Positions 34,650 to 46,000 of a stretch of DNA of 64,000 nt are shown piece after piece. Position numbers and translations under genes: made by a program. Position 1 is the first letter of the stretch, and every line of letters starts with the position of its first letter. The notes under the pieces are model-generated. The model was not told where the DNA came from. It made no database searches and saw nothing but the letters and a program-made list of their open reading frames with translations. The DNA is from Anisodus tanguticus (taxonomy: Eukaryota; Streptophyta; Magnoliopsida; Solanales; Solanaceae). Where the stretch lies: NCBI GenBank assembly GCA_034509755.1, contig CM067550.1:9789001-9853000 (forward strand). The letters run 5' to 3'.

Positions 34650-37600
34650 CCCCTCAGACGGAGCGGGAGGAGGCCGAATGCTAAGGCTGGATCGGAAGTC
34701 GGTGAAGAGCTGTCGCGGTAGTCCCTTTGTGAAAATGTCTGCATACTGATAAGAGGAAGGCACGTGTAAAATTTTGACCTGACCACGGGCAACCTTCTCT
34801 CGCACAAAGTGGATATCCATCTCAATATGATTAGTCCGATGATGTTGGACTGGATTATGAGACATATAGATAACAGATATGTTGTCACAATAGACTATAG
34901 ACGCCTTGCATAATGGACACTGGAGCTCCAAAAGAAGATTTCGGAGCCAACAGATCTCAGCGACGACATTAGCAACTCCGCGATATTCCGCTTCAGCACT
35001 CGAACGGGATAGCGTGGCCTGCTGCTTGGCGGACCATGAGATAAGATTATCCCCAAGAAATACACAGTACCCTAAGGTGGAGCGATGTGTGTCGGGGCAT
35101 CCTGCCCAATCTGCATCTGTGTAGGCTAGCAACTTGGTTGGGGCAGAGGTATAGATGTAAACCAAAGTCTAGTGTGCCCTTAACGTATCTAATAATACAT
35201 TTGAGGGCGGCAAAATGGGACTCTCGGGGGTCGTGCATAAACAGACACACCTGTTGAATGACATATGCAATATCAGGCATGGTGAATGTAAGATACTGAA
35301 GAGCACCTTCAAAACTCCGATATATAGTGGAATCAGAAACTGGCGCACCGTCAGTGGTACTAAGCTTGGATTTTGAGTCCACCGGAGTTGGCATAATTTT
35401 ACAATTTGCCATCTTGGCCCTGTACACTATCTCTTCTGCATACTTACGCTGACACAGGAACATGGTGACTGCAGATCTGGTCACCGATATACCTAAAAAG
35501 TAACTCAGCTTGCCCAAGTCAGTCATAGCAAATTCAGTTTTGAGTAGAGCAATGATTTCATTCTTCAAACCGTCAGACGAGGCAGTAAGAACGATGTCAT
35601 CGACATATAGTAGCAAATATGCAGTGATGCTACCTCGGTGAAAAGTGAAGAGAGAGTTATCACACATGCTACATAGAAAACCAGTCTGCAGAAGATACTT
35701 GATAAAACGATCATACCAAGCGCGGGGTGCCTGTTTCAATCCATACAATAATTTCCTGAGACGACATACAAACTGCGGAACTGCCGGATGAACAAAGCCA
35801 GAGGGCTGATGCATGTACACAGTTTCTTTCAAATCGCATAAAAAATGCATTCTTGACATCTAGCTCATGAATCGGCCAATGCATGTCCATAGCAATACTG
35901 AGAAATATCTGAATAGTGGTTGGTTTAATAATCGGACTAAATGTCTCACCACAATCAATACCCTCCTGATGATTAGTGCCATTTGCAACAAGTCTTGCCT
36001 TATACCTCTCTAAGTCACCACTGTCTCTGAACTTGTGACGAAATAACCACATACACCGGATAACATTCACACCAGCTGGTCTAGGTACCAAATCTCAAGT
36101 GTCTTGCTTGGTTAAAGCTTTAAACTCCTCGCACATGGCCGCATTCCAATTAGGGTCCAGTTTAGCTAGTTTTGGATTTTTTTGGAATGGGTGATAAAGT
36201 TTGTGTGGAGAGATTGCAGTGAACCTTGGGTTTGAAGGTCCCGTGTTGTGCACGAGTCTCCATTCGGTGAGATGGCAGCAGTGGGAGGTCGGAACTGGGA
36301 GGCTGCATGTCCACCGGTTACGGGTGGTTGTTGGACCGGAAAAGCTGCAGAAGCTATGGCCGGATCGGTGGGCGGACCGTGATGGGCATCGATGTTCTTG
36401 GTGGTGCAGGAGACTCGACTAGGGGCAGTAGCGGTGAGCAGAGAGCTGTTGGGGTGGTGCCGGACAGTGGCGAGACTGTCGGAACAGTGGGCTGTTGTTG
36501 GTATAAATTTTGGATGTCCGGGGACAGACTTGGTTCATCGAGAAAGATGTAATCGGTGGTATAGAATTTCTAGAGATTTGAAAAATGAAAGTTGTCTCGT
36601 CAAAGGTGACGTGACGGGAGACGCTGTGATTTTTGTAAGTAGCAATGTCATAGCACATGTAGCCCCGATGATTCGGAGATAGACCAAGGAAGACATATGA
36701 CAGAGTGCGAGGGGCAAGTTTCTGAGGTGCAGTGAAGGCTATGTTGGGGTAGCATAAGCATCCAAAAATACATAGGTGATCATATGATGGTAGCCTACGG
36801 TATAAAATTTCGGTAGGGGTCTTATTTTGGAGTGTGCTAGTTGGTAAAATATTAAGAAGGGATTCTACCATTTTGACAGCATAGACCCAAAAAGGCGGTG
36901 GTAGGCAGGCATGAAACAGAAGTGTGTGAACCATGTTATTGATGGTACGTATAATTCTTTCAGCCTTTCCATTTTGGGAAGAAGTATAGGGACAAGAAAA
37001 ATGAAAAACCATGCCTTGTTTAGAACAAAAATTGTGAAATGCCGAGTTATTAAATTCACGTCCATTATCATATTGGAATGATTTGATAGATTTTTCAAAT
37101 TGTGTTTTAATGAATTTTTGAAACTCGAGGAATTTTGCAAAAACTTCAGATTTGAATTTCAGTGGGTAAATCCAGACAAAATGTGAAAAATCATCCAAGA
37201 ATACTAGATAGAATTTATGACCCAAATAGCTAACAATCGGAGATGTCCACAAATCAGCATGAACAATATCAAATGGAGAAAAAGTAAGATTGTTTGATGA
37301 CATAAATGGAAGACGAGTATGTTTGCCTAGTGGACAAGAAAAATAGTGGTGGGCAATTTTCTCATTATTACATTGAATACGCTTAGAAGTCCTAAGAAAA
37401 GTAAAAACTAGGTCTCCGGAGTGTCTGAGTCTGTTGTGCCAAGTGGAGGGATAGATGTGCTTGCGGTCTGACAGCGGAAGATTGAGTGAATGGGTAGAGG
37501 TCTCCCACACTATTGCAGCGTGTAAGAATTTTCCCCGTATTGAGTTTCTTCACAGAAAAACCAAAAGGGTCAACTTCGACAAACACAAAATTATTGCTAG

Positions 37601-37877
37601 TGAATTTTCTAACAGATATTAAGTTTTTAATGATGTTAGGTATGTATAGGACGTGGTTTAGGGAGAAAGGCGGGTGTGGATGTTTGGTGTGTGTGTTACC
37701 GTAACCTTCAATTGGAATGCAATGACCATTGCCGACAGTAATAAAGTGAGGACACTTTAACCGACGTAGTTGATATAGGTTACCTGACGACCGGGTGAGG
37801 TGAGATGTGGCTCCGGTGTCCATGTACCAATTGTCATCGGGTTGTTGAAGGTTCACAGTGGTGTAGGCTTGGCCCAA
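34650..37877 (-). pseudogene. Copia pol: protease, integrase, reverse transcriptase, RNase H
   Basis: Successive frames are: protease (37877-37392; WYMDTGATSHLT, the D-T/S-G site); integrase (37510-36419; TWHNRLRHSG, DIVHADLWTSPIV, YDNGREFNNSAF, TSSQNGKAERI); reverse transcriptase (36091-35711, then 35859-35047; ELDVKNAFF, YGLKQAPRAWYDRF, LLLYVDDIVLTAS with YVDD); and RNase H (35165-34641; YTDADWAGCPDTHRST, SSAEAEYRGVANVVAE, YADIFTKGLP). All catalytic motifs are still readable. Frameshifts near 37870, 37450, 35800 and 35100 separate the parts, so one polyprotein can no longer be made. Confidence 0.9.
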
Positions 37878-38944
37878 ATCAGTCGGGGGGGGGCCAGGCT
37901 GCTGGGGTGCTGCTGCTGCTGCTGGAACGCAACCAGATGGGCCTGCATGGTGGTTGGGGCAGGGCCCAATAGGCTAGTCGACCAAGGCTGCTTGAACTGG
38001 GCCCCTGCAGTCAGGTATGGGCTTGCAGGCGAGGCCCAGTTCTGCTGGTTGGGCCACCCTAGCTGCTGTCTAGCCCACTGGAAATTCGCAGGCTGCGGGA
38101 CTGGCTGCTGTCCAGTCCACTGGTTGCGTTGGCCCTTGCCGCGGCCCTTGCCTTTGTTGTTGAGACCTCCGCCGCTCTGTTGCTGCTGCTGCTGGACATG
38201 CGGTGGTGGCGGGGTGGTATTGGTTGCCGGTGGTGCCACCCCATCAAAGGCTAACGCCTTTTGATTATGTTCCTCTTGTTTGGCACGTCGGGTTTCTTCC
38301 AACAATAATTGTGACCGTGCCTTGGTGAAACTTGGTAGTGGATCAGTCTGTTGAATCATTGTTGCAAGTGTATCGTATTCACCTTTCGGTAAACCCGCAA
38401 CTAATTGGAGTACCATCTTGGTTTCAGAAACAAAATTCGCGACATTGGATAGTTGGTCGGCTATGAGTTTCAGTTGTTTGCAATATTCAGACATGTTGTT
38501 GAAATTCTCGAGACGCGTATTGTTGAATTGCTCCTCCAAATACACTGCCCGAGTATTTTTATTTTCCTGAAAAATTTCTTCCAACTGCACCCAAAGGTCA
38601 CGTGCCGTAGCACCTGTTTTCATGATGGTACACAACAAGTCTTTGGAGATGGTGCCGTACATCCATTGTTTGACGATGGCGTCAAGGCGGCGCCATGTCG
38701 ATTCAGCAATGTCGATGGGACGAGAAACAGAGTCATCAATGTGGTCGAGCACGTTGTACGCACATGCATTAATATAGAACAGTTTAGTCCACATGGAATA
38801 TTGGCAGTCTTCTTGATCAAGAATTATAGGGATAGAGTTCTTGATGTTTGTAACGGCGAAAGCCGGGTGAAAAGAAGACGATGAACGTTGAGAGAGGTTG
38901 TCAAAGGTGCCAGTGGAGGAACCAGAATTTGTGGGGGAAGACAT
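37853..38944 (-). CDS. Copia gag, open frame
   Basis: This uninterrupted frame of 363 codons begins MSSPTNSGSSTGTFDNLSQ, 100-110 bp inside the primer site. The first two thirds are a copia-type gag domain (QEDCQYSMWTKLFYINACAY, TARDLWVQLEEIF, VAGLPKGEYDTLATMIQQTD). The last third is rich in Gln, Pro and Gly (QQQQQQSGGG, KGKGRGKGQRNQW). I do not see a CCHC zinc knuckle, which many copia gags have. The frame ends at 37853 where the protease frame begins, after a frameshift. It would coat element RNA if translated. Confidence 0.8.
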   Translation of the reverse strand: MSSPTNSGSSTGTFDNLSQRSSSSFHPAFAVTNIKNSIPIILDQEDCQYSMWTKLFYINACAYNVLDHIDDSVSRPIDIAESTWRRLDAIVKQWMYGTISKDLLCTIMKTGATARDLWVQLEEIFQENKNTRAVYLEEQFNNTRLENFNNMSEYCKQLKLIADQLSNVANFVSETKMVLQLVAGLPKGEYDTLATMIQQTDPLPSFTKARSQLLLEETRRAKQEEHNQKALAFDGVAPPATNTTPPPPHVQQQQQQSGGGLNNKGKGRGKGQRNQWTGQQPVPQPANFQWARQQLGWPNQQNWASPASPYLTAGAQFKQPWSTSLLGPAPTTMQAHLVAFQQQQQHPSSLAPPRLIWAKPTPL

Positions 38945-39059
38945 GGTGCCTTGTTGCTGTTTCGGCCGAGGGAAGGGACAGAAAAAAAATTATGTTTTGG
39001 CCGAGAAAGAGAAAGAGAAGGGAGAAGAGTAGAGTTTAGGTTTTAGGCTCTTGATACCA

Positions 39060-39255
39060 TGAAAGATTGAATAATTTCTCTTAGGGATTTCTTTCATTAT
39101 TCACAATATATATAGCTGTACAAAGGTTGATTTCTAATATGGTACGAATTCTAACTTACCTTACAAATGTTGATTCCTAATACAATTAGAATCCTAAATT
39201 ACCTTAAATATACATCTATCATAATTACAAAATATACGGAGAATATTCGCTAATA
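39060..39255 (-). repeat. Copia 5' LTR
   Basis: This is the partner of 34443-34646; 196 bp, starting TATTAGCGAATATTCTCC and ending CAATCTTTCA on the minus strand. It directly precedes the tRNA-Met primer site. Confidence 0.93.
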
Positions 39256-39260
39256 ACCAT

Positions 39261-40024
39261 GAAAACTTCTTTCAAATTGAATAGGCAAAACCCCCATCTG
39301 CATAGCTTTGTGCAAAATTTTCATTGATACTGCCTACCCTCTCTAATTATGGTTGATTATATGGGAGAGTGAAACTTCTTTGAAATTCAAAAAAAAATAA
39401 AAAAATCAACGATTAAAATAGAGATTTTTCTAGGAAAGTGAAAGATTTAATGGATTTAGGGAATGTGTGTAGTGGAAACCGCGCGTTATGTATTGAGAGT
39501 GATTAATGGGTTAAAAAAAGTAAACAAGGTGTGAAGATTGTTTATAATGGGTTACTAAAATAAACTACTTTAAGTTTATGGAGTAGTTAATATGGGCTGG
39601 TAGTCCAGTTAATTATTCTATTTTTTATTTACATGGCTCTTAAAAAATAATTTATAAGGATAACAGTTTGACTATTTTACTCTCTTAATATATTTTATCA
39701 TGTAATCTCTCTCAATAAATATTTGTTCTGTCAATGATGAAAACCACTTTAAATAATATTAATTAATACAAGAGTAAAATAAAAAAAAGTTACTTAATTT
39801 TATCTTGATTAAATAAAATGATAAATATTTTTTATAAAGACGACAAATATTTTGAGACGTAAAGAGTACATAATATAAACTCGTATATCTATTGGTCAAC
39901 TTTTAATAGATCAGAGTTGCACCGATCATAATCAATGAAGGAGAGGGAAAATACCTGAAAATACATCAGCAATAATCATCAATCATGTACCAATTGGAAG
40001 CAAAGTCGATCGGAAGTGGTGGCA
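39261..40024. other. AT-rich intergenic stretch
   Basis: I see no gene or clear repeat between the copia element and the MITE at 40033. Confidence 0.6.
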
Positions 40025-40032
40025 CCGCCGAG

Positions 40033-40291
40033 CAGGGGCGGATTCAGAGGGTCCCACCCTTGGCAAAAAATTACAATATATATATATATATGATAGATTT
40101 TCTATGTTTATGTACATGTAATAACTTTTGAACACCTTGAACAAATGCAAAAGGTTAGCTCAAGTAGTTCAGGGTGTTCAAAATTGTGTCTAGTATCCTA
40201 TGTTCAATTTTCAGGGACAATATTATTTTTTATATTTAGCTTTTATTATTTTTTTCGAATTCCCTGAGTAAAAATTCTGAATCTGCCATTG
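40033..40291. mobile_element. hAT-type MITE with a perfect 8-bp target duplication
   Basis: The 259-bp element starts CAGGGGCGGATTCAGA. It ends with the inverted partner TCTGAATCTGCCATTG (13 of 16 positions pair). It is flanked by identical CCGCCGAG octamers (40025-40032 and 40292-40299). Eight-bp duplications and CAGGGG-like ends are typical of hAT elements. It has no coding capacity. Confidence 0.9.
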
Positions 40292-40453
40292 CCGCCGAGC
40301 CAAGAAAGACCAGAGCAATGTTGTTTTCGGCAACTCAACTCTATCTAGACCTTTCTATTTTCTTCAAGTATTTCATTGTCGTTTTATTTATCTTTTGTAC
40401 GACTTGGGTTTTGTTTATTATTTAATAAAATAGCCCTAGGCAATCCAGCCTAA

Positions 40454-41251
40454 CAACAACAACATACCCAGTGTAGTCTCACAACGTGGGGTCTGAAGAG
40501 GGTAGAGTGTACACATACCTTACCTCTAACTTGGTAGGTAGAGCGACTGTTTCCGAGAGACCCTCGGCTCAGGACAAGCACAGTAGAAAAAAAAAGTCAG
40601 ACCCAGTCAAAACGCATAACAGAAGAAATAAAACTACAGAAGACTATAGAGCGATACTACGCCTATTAGTATGATATGATAAGCATGCCTACAGTAATAA
40701 CACTACACCTACCAATTTGTAAGCGTAAGTAGGACTACGCTCGACTACCTACTACCCTTCTACCTAATCTGTGACCTTCGCAACCCCTATTTAAGGTCAT
40801 GTTCTCAGTAAGTCTCACTTGCTCCATATCTCGTCTAATCACCTCGCCCCAATATTTTTTCAGCCTACCTCTACCCTTCATGAACCCGTCCATAACCAAT
40901 CTCTCATACCTCCGCACTGGGGCATTTTTGTCTCTCCTCCGCACATGTTCAAACCATCTCAACCTCGCTTCCCGCATCTTATGACTCCCCACTTTTTCCC
41001 CGGATATCTTCATTTCTAATCCTATCCTTCCTTGTATGCTCACACATCCATCTCAGCATCATCATCTCCGCCACTCTCATCCTTTGGGTGTGCAACACCT
41101 TGACTGGCCAACACTCCGCCCCATACAACATAGTCGGTCTAACCACCACCCTATAAAACTTGCATTTTAGCTTTAGTGGCATCTTTTTGTCGCACAAGAC
41201 TCCAGATGCACGCCTTCATTTCATCCACCATGCTCTAATACGATGTGTGAT
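40454..41251 (-). mobile_element. 5'-truncated RTE LINE fragment with target duplication
   Basis: Read on the minus strand it encodes the RTE C-terminal region: KFYRVVVRPTMLYGAECWPV, then MMMLRWMCEHTRKDRIRNED, then EARLRWFEHVRRRD and RLKKYWGEVIRRDM. The shared RTE/SINE tail and a (TTG)n end at 40454-40470 follow. The flanks AATCCAGCCTAA (40442-40453) and AATCCAGTCTAA (41252-41263) form a 12-bp target duplication with one mismatch. Its frame is better kept than that of the LINE at 3061-6790. Confidence 0.88.
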
Positions 41252-41263
41252 AATCCAGTCTAA

Positions 41264-43043
41264 TAGCCTTTAATTTGTTTTCTTAAAAAGAAAATTTATT
41301 AGATGAGAAAACTTTAATTTGAGTGAAGTCACTGGCAGTTAGCTGGTCAAACACTACTACTATTTCACGAAAAGTAAGTCGCCTAATTTGTTGTTTTAGA
41401 TACAAAGTTTTAAAATTATAAGAAGTTTAGTTTGATATTTTAGTATACGAGTATTGTATACATGAAATCATTATACAGGATTCCATAATACGTGACTTTT
41501 ATACGTAGAATAAATAACATAAAACTTGTTATACGTTGAATAAACAGTAGGAAAATTACTTTTTCATGAATTACTTATTACAAGAATATTTCTCTTTAGA
41601 TACTCTTATCCATGTGTTGCTACTACATGTATGTAATAGCTTATATTGTGCATTTTGAACCTAGGGCTTGCATGGCTTGAGAACGCGTCACTAAGGTATA
41701 AGGTTTGCCTACTTATATACCTAGCATCTCCCCTATATTTTACCAATGTGAGACTCGTCTCCTAAACTAGGATGTCACAATGTATTACTTATTCCACCTT
41801 CTATTTCGTATAAAATAATATATAAATATCTGATATAAGTAATACCCATAATAGTTATACAACATTTTTGATTTCCGAAGTAAAATTCGCATAACATTTC
41901 CTGGTTTGCATGTAGAGCATATATCAGTTTGTGCACCAAGATTAACTTGGCTTACACCTCTAACCAAACGACCCCTAAGAGTATGTTATTTAGTGTAAAA
42001 TTGAAATATTGAAATTAAAATCACACACAAAAAAATCTCCTTAAATAGACTAAAATGGAAAGTAAGGCACAGGAAGTATATATTTAGTGAACTGATTATA
42101 AAAGCACAATAAATTGAAATTGAATTGTTTATAAAAACACATTGAAGTCAACATTCATAAAGGAAGAAAAAACTAGAATGAAGCGGCTCATACCCCATCA
42201 CGACACCAGAGGCCATGCATAAAAGACTTAATCTTTGATGTTTTCGCACAAGGACCATTGCACTCTTTGATTAACTCGTAATTCAAACTCAGATTATTTC
42301 CATGGTCCGCCTCTCCTTTGCTTGCTTTTCTTCTTCTTTTCCTTATTGTTTACTCAGTTTACAATTTAAAAAATTCAGTTTCGCCATAGTATTACTCAGA
42401 ACATGTTTTCATCAAAAAAATATGTGAAAAATGTTTCTCATCGGAATCATTTGTAGATTGTTTTCCATTATTTGGATGATAAAAGTTGGTGACATTTGGT
42501 AACCATATATTGTGTGTGTTGCACGTGTATACGGAAATGAGATATGGTATAACATAATTGACAATATTTAGAAGTATTAAAGACTAACAGTAATGTCAAA
42601 TGTTGATAAAAGTAACATAGAGTAAGAGTTGAAACATTTACAAATAAAAAAAAATCTTCAATTTATATGTGAGGAAAGTGAAGTATTTTTTAAATAAAAA
42701 AAGAATCTGCCCTACTCCAATTAACCCCAACAAGTTTGCCTGCTTCACAAAAGAAATCAAACTATACAAAGCTCAAATACATAAAAGAATATTAGATTAT
42801 GCTGCTTAAACTAGTCAACTCATATGTACAGAGAAGAGACCTACAAATGAGAAAATTGGGTGAGACAAGACATGAGAGACTTTAGGACTTGAAGTTGGTA
42901 AAAATTCTATGAACTAAATATGATACATAAGGGCCTAACCCAAAGAGAAGAGACCTACGCATGCTGCTCCCGCTGCTATCTCAGGTTGCAGAACAGGAAA
43001 ATAAATAAACCAATGCTTGCTTATATAATTATACATATCTCCT
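41264..43043. other. Intergenic and 3' flank of the AAA ATPase gene
   Basis: No gene is supported. Near 41640-41780 a stretch with GAACCTAGGGCTTGCATGGC and CCAATGTGAGACTCGT may be a repeat of unknown type. The 3' untranslated region of the AAA ATPase gene should lie at the right end of this interval. Confidence 0.45.
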
Positions 43044-46000
43044 CTACATGAAGTAACTGAGAGATGTTTTCTTTCTTGATCCACCTTCTCCATATAATTC
43101 ATTCCACTGAAGAAGCTCATTCATATTTGAAGATTCTGATGATACACTAGCACATACCTGCATTTGTTAACACGTAAAACAAGTCATGAATCTACTAAAT
43201 GCATATAAATCACACTACATCAAAATATTCTCCATACTGATGATAAAGCTAGGAAACCATACAAGGGCCCTAGAAAGTAGTAGTACTTCCTTTTTTCTTT
43301 TCAACACTAACAAGTTAGTAGAGTAACTATTTCATTTGCACAAATTGGTACCATAACAGTCGAGCTTTCTGGTAGGTTAAATTGACAAAAACTCAGAATA
43401 AGAACATGATATCAACATCTAATGTCACCTATGCAGTAAGGTAATTCTCAAAAGAACATCATGATATTTAGATTGAGGTTATCAGATTAGTTGCTATTAC
43501 GAAGGGCACCAATTGTGATGGTCATGTGATCACATTGTCTTAACTTTTGTTCTTCATTACAGATGGTGTGTGCAAGCATAATAACAAGGATAAGAGACGA
43601 GTGTAGGTTTATGTAAGGGGACCTGATAGAATTGAGCAAAATGAGGCACCAGAATAAGATCAGTTGCCTAAAGAATGGCATTTGAGCTCATAAGACTAAG
43701 TACCCAAGTTCCTCGAACCCAGTGGATATCCTCTTAATCACTCTTATCCACACTATTAGCAGGCATTGCACCGTCAAAAAAATGGTGATGCTGTATTGGG
43801 GCCAAAGCAATTAGCTGATAAAACTAAGACGTGGCATATAATTAGGCTATGTACCATTAAAAAACCAGTGTATACCAGTCTAAAGGAGAAGACTAGTGGA
43901 ATTTGTCTCTATATCTTGATTGTCAGATTAAGGACCGGCCAGTGCAGGTACAGGTACCTATACTAACGGCTGACTAGGAGATGCTGGTGTAAATAGAGAA
44001 TCCTCAGACTTGCAATCCATGAAATTTGAGGAAAGAAGGCACTAGTAAGAGAGAAATACTTCAGTTGGAGGAGCTATTGATCTTTCAAGATACATTCAGG
44101 CTACATGATCGAAACCACAAATGTTGTGGTGGATTCTAATGCAATCACATGAACAAAATTCCGTTTGAACTTACTTTCACCAATAGCATGTAATAAGACG
44201 TGAGAAACTAACAACATTTAACCAGTTAACATGATTTACCCTTAATGTTATAACGCCAGCTCCCAAATCCTAAATCTGTATCTCCCACCAACAAATATAT
44301 AAATAGAATAAAAACTAATCACTTGAGTACATATCTAATCTGCAACAGGTTGACATCCGAAAGGATCCATGAGAAAGTACCAAAGTCTACTTGGTAGTAA
44401 CAGAAGCTACTAACCTTTCTCTTGAACCCGAAGTAACTTTTGCAAAGAAAGTAGAATGCAACACATAAAAATCAGCTTAACAACCACAGTATGTGCAATA
44501 GAGTACCTGTTCATGTGCATACTTAAAATCATCCATGTTAAGAGGACGAATGTCTGCACTACTATGCAATGCCGGTGTTGGCCTGTTCTCTGCAATTGCC
44601 GATGCTTTTTCCTGAAATCATGCCCCAAAAGTAAAAAAAGAAAAATAATCAATAGATTAGCAGATTAAAATGATGATGATGACCCAATAATTTCAAACAT
44701 CACGAAAGGAAACACACATCATGAAGCTATAACTAAACGACTTCCAAACAAAATTAGTAATAGTAGCATTTTAGTATGCCATGGATCCAGGTCACCAATT
44801 CAACCAAATGTTGGAAGGTTACAGAATTATAAAGAATGACAAGACTGAACTCAGTCGACTGACCTTCTTCTCGTTCTCCAAAATTTCTCTAATCGGGCAA
44901 TGCGCAGCGGTCACACATAAATTCTGGGATTGGAAATTTGAAGTGGCAGTAAGTATGATATGCAATATCGAATATAAGTAATGCAGTTATTTTGATCCAG
45001 ACCTTTAAATCGCTCCCTGAATACCCTTCCGTCATATTAGCAATAGCTTCTACATCGACATTTGGCATTAATTCTTCCTTCACCAATATAACTCTCAAAA
45101 TTTTCTCCCTATTTGGAGCATCTGGTAAGTTTACCATCAACCTGCATCAAAGGTACACCAACGGCATCACTACCATAAATCATTTAGAAATCATCATTGA
45201 TCAATCAGTTACACAAATCACAGGAAATAATTAAATTAAAGTTTACCTACGGGGAAGCCTCCTAATAACTGCTTCATCAAGGTCGAAGGGTCTATTTGTT
45301 GCAGCAAGTACAAGAACTCGTTCCTTGTCTTTTGTACGCAAACCATCCCAATTAACCATGAATTCATTCTTCATTTTCCGCATAGCTTCATGCTCTCCGG
45401 GGTTTTCTCGTCTTCCCAACATGCTGTCCACCTAGTAGACAAGAAGAAAATAGAGGGAAAAGGACAATATCAACAAGAATGACATAAAGAAGAAAATTTA
45501 ATAACTTCGAAGGGATGTGAAAAGGAAAATCTAACTGTTATCTATTTAGGAAATAAATTTAGCCCAGTGATGGCTGCATCGAGGAGAAAATGTCACCAAC
45601 CTCGTCAACGAAAACAACACTAGGCGCTATTTTACTAGCCAAAGTGAAGACTGATTTGACGTACTTCTCTCCTTCACCGAACCACTGGCAAGAAAAAGTT
45701 GTCAACCATTTTAAGAAGGGCCAGCCAGAGATAAAACAGGCAGAAACCATATATCAGTAATACCTTGGAGGTAATGCTTGACATTGATATGTTGATAAAG
45801 TTTGCACCAGCCTCAGTAGCAACAGCTTTTGCAAGCATTGTTTTACCAGTACCTGGAGGTCCAAAGAGCAATATTCCCTTGCAAGGCTGCAGATAGCATC
45901 TTGTTCAGAAACATAAGTGCATTCTTGATGACCAAGTTTTAATAACCTAACACCCCCCCCCAAAAAAAACAAGAAATAAGAAAACACAACACACACACAC

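Larger units (their letters stand above)
34443..39255 (-). mobile_element. Ty1/copia element with both LTRs and a 5-bp target duplication
   Basis: Two LTRs (34443-34646 and 39060-39255) flank an internal region read on the minus strand. The primer site TGGTATCAAGAGCC (39059-39046) lies next to the 5' LTR, and the purine tract TGAGGGGGAG (34656-34647) next to the 3' LTR. The flanking ACCAT (34438-34442 and 39256-39260) is an exact 5-bp target duplication. The order is gag, protease, integrase, reverse transcriptase, RNase H, the copia order. By eye the LTRs differ at roughly 15-17 sites plus an 8-bp indel, so the insertion is not recent. Pol is broken by several frameshifts. Confidence 0.95.

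Noticed and set aside
34641..38944. Possible endogenous pararetrovirus
   Set aside because: Gene order is protease, integrase, reverse transcriptase, RNase H with two LTRs and a 5-bp target duplication, which is Ty1/copia; no movement or coat protein motif was seen.
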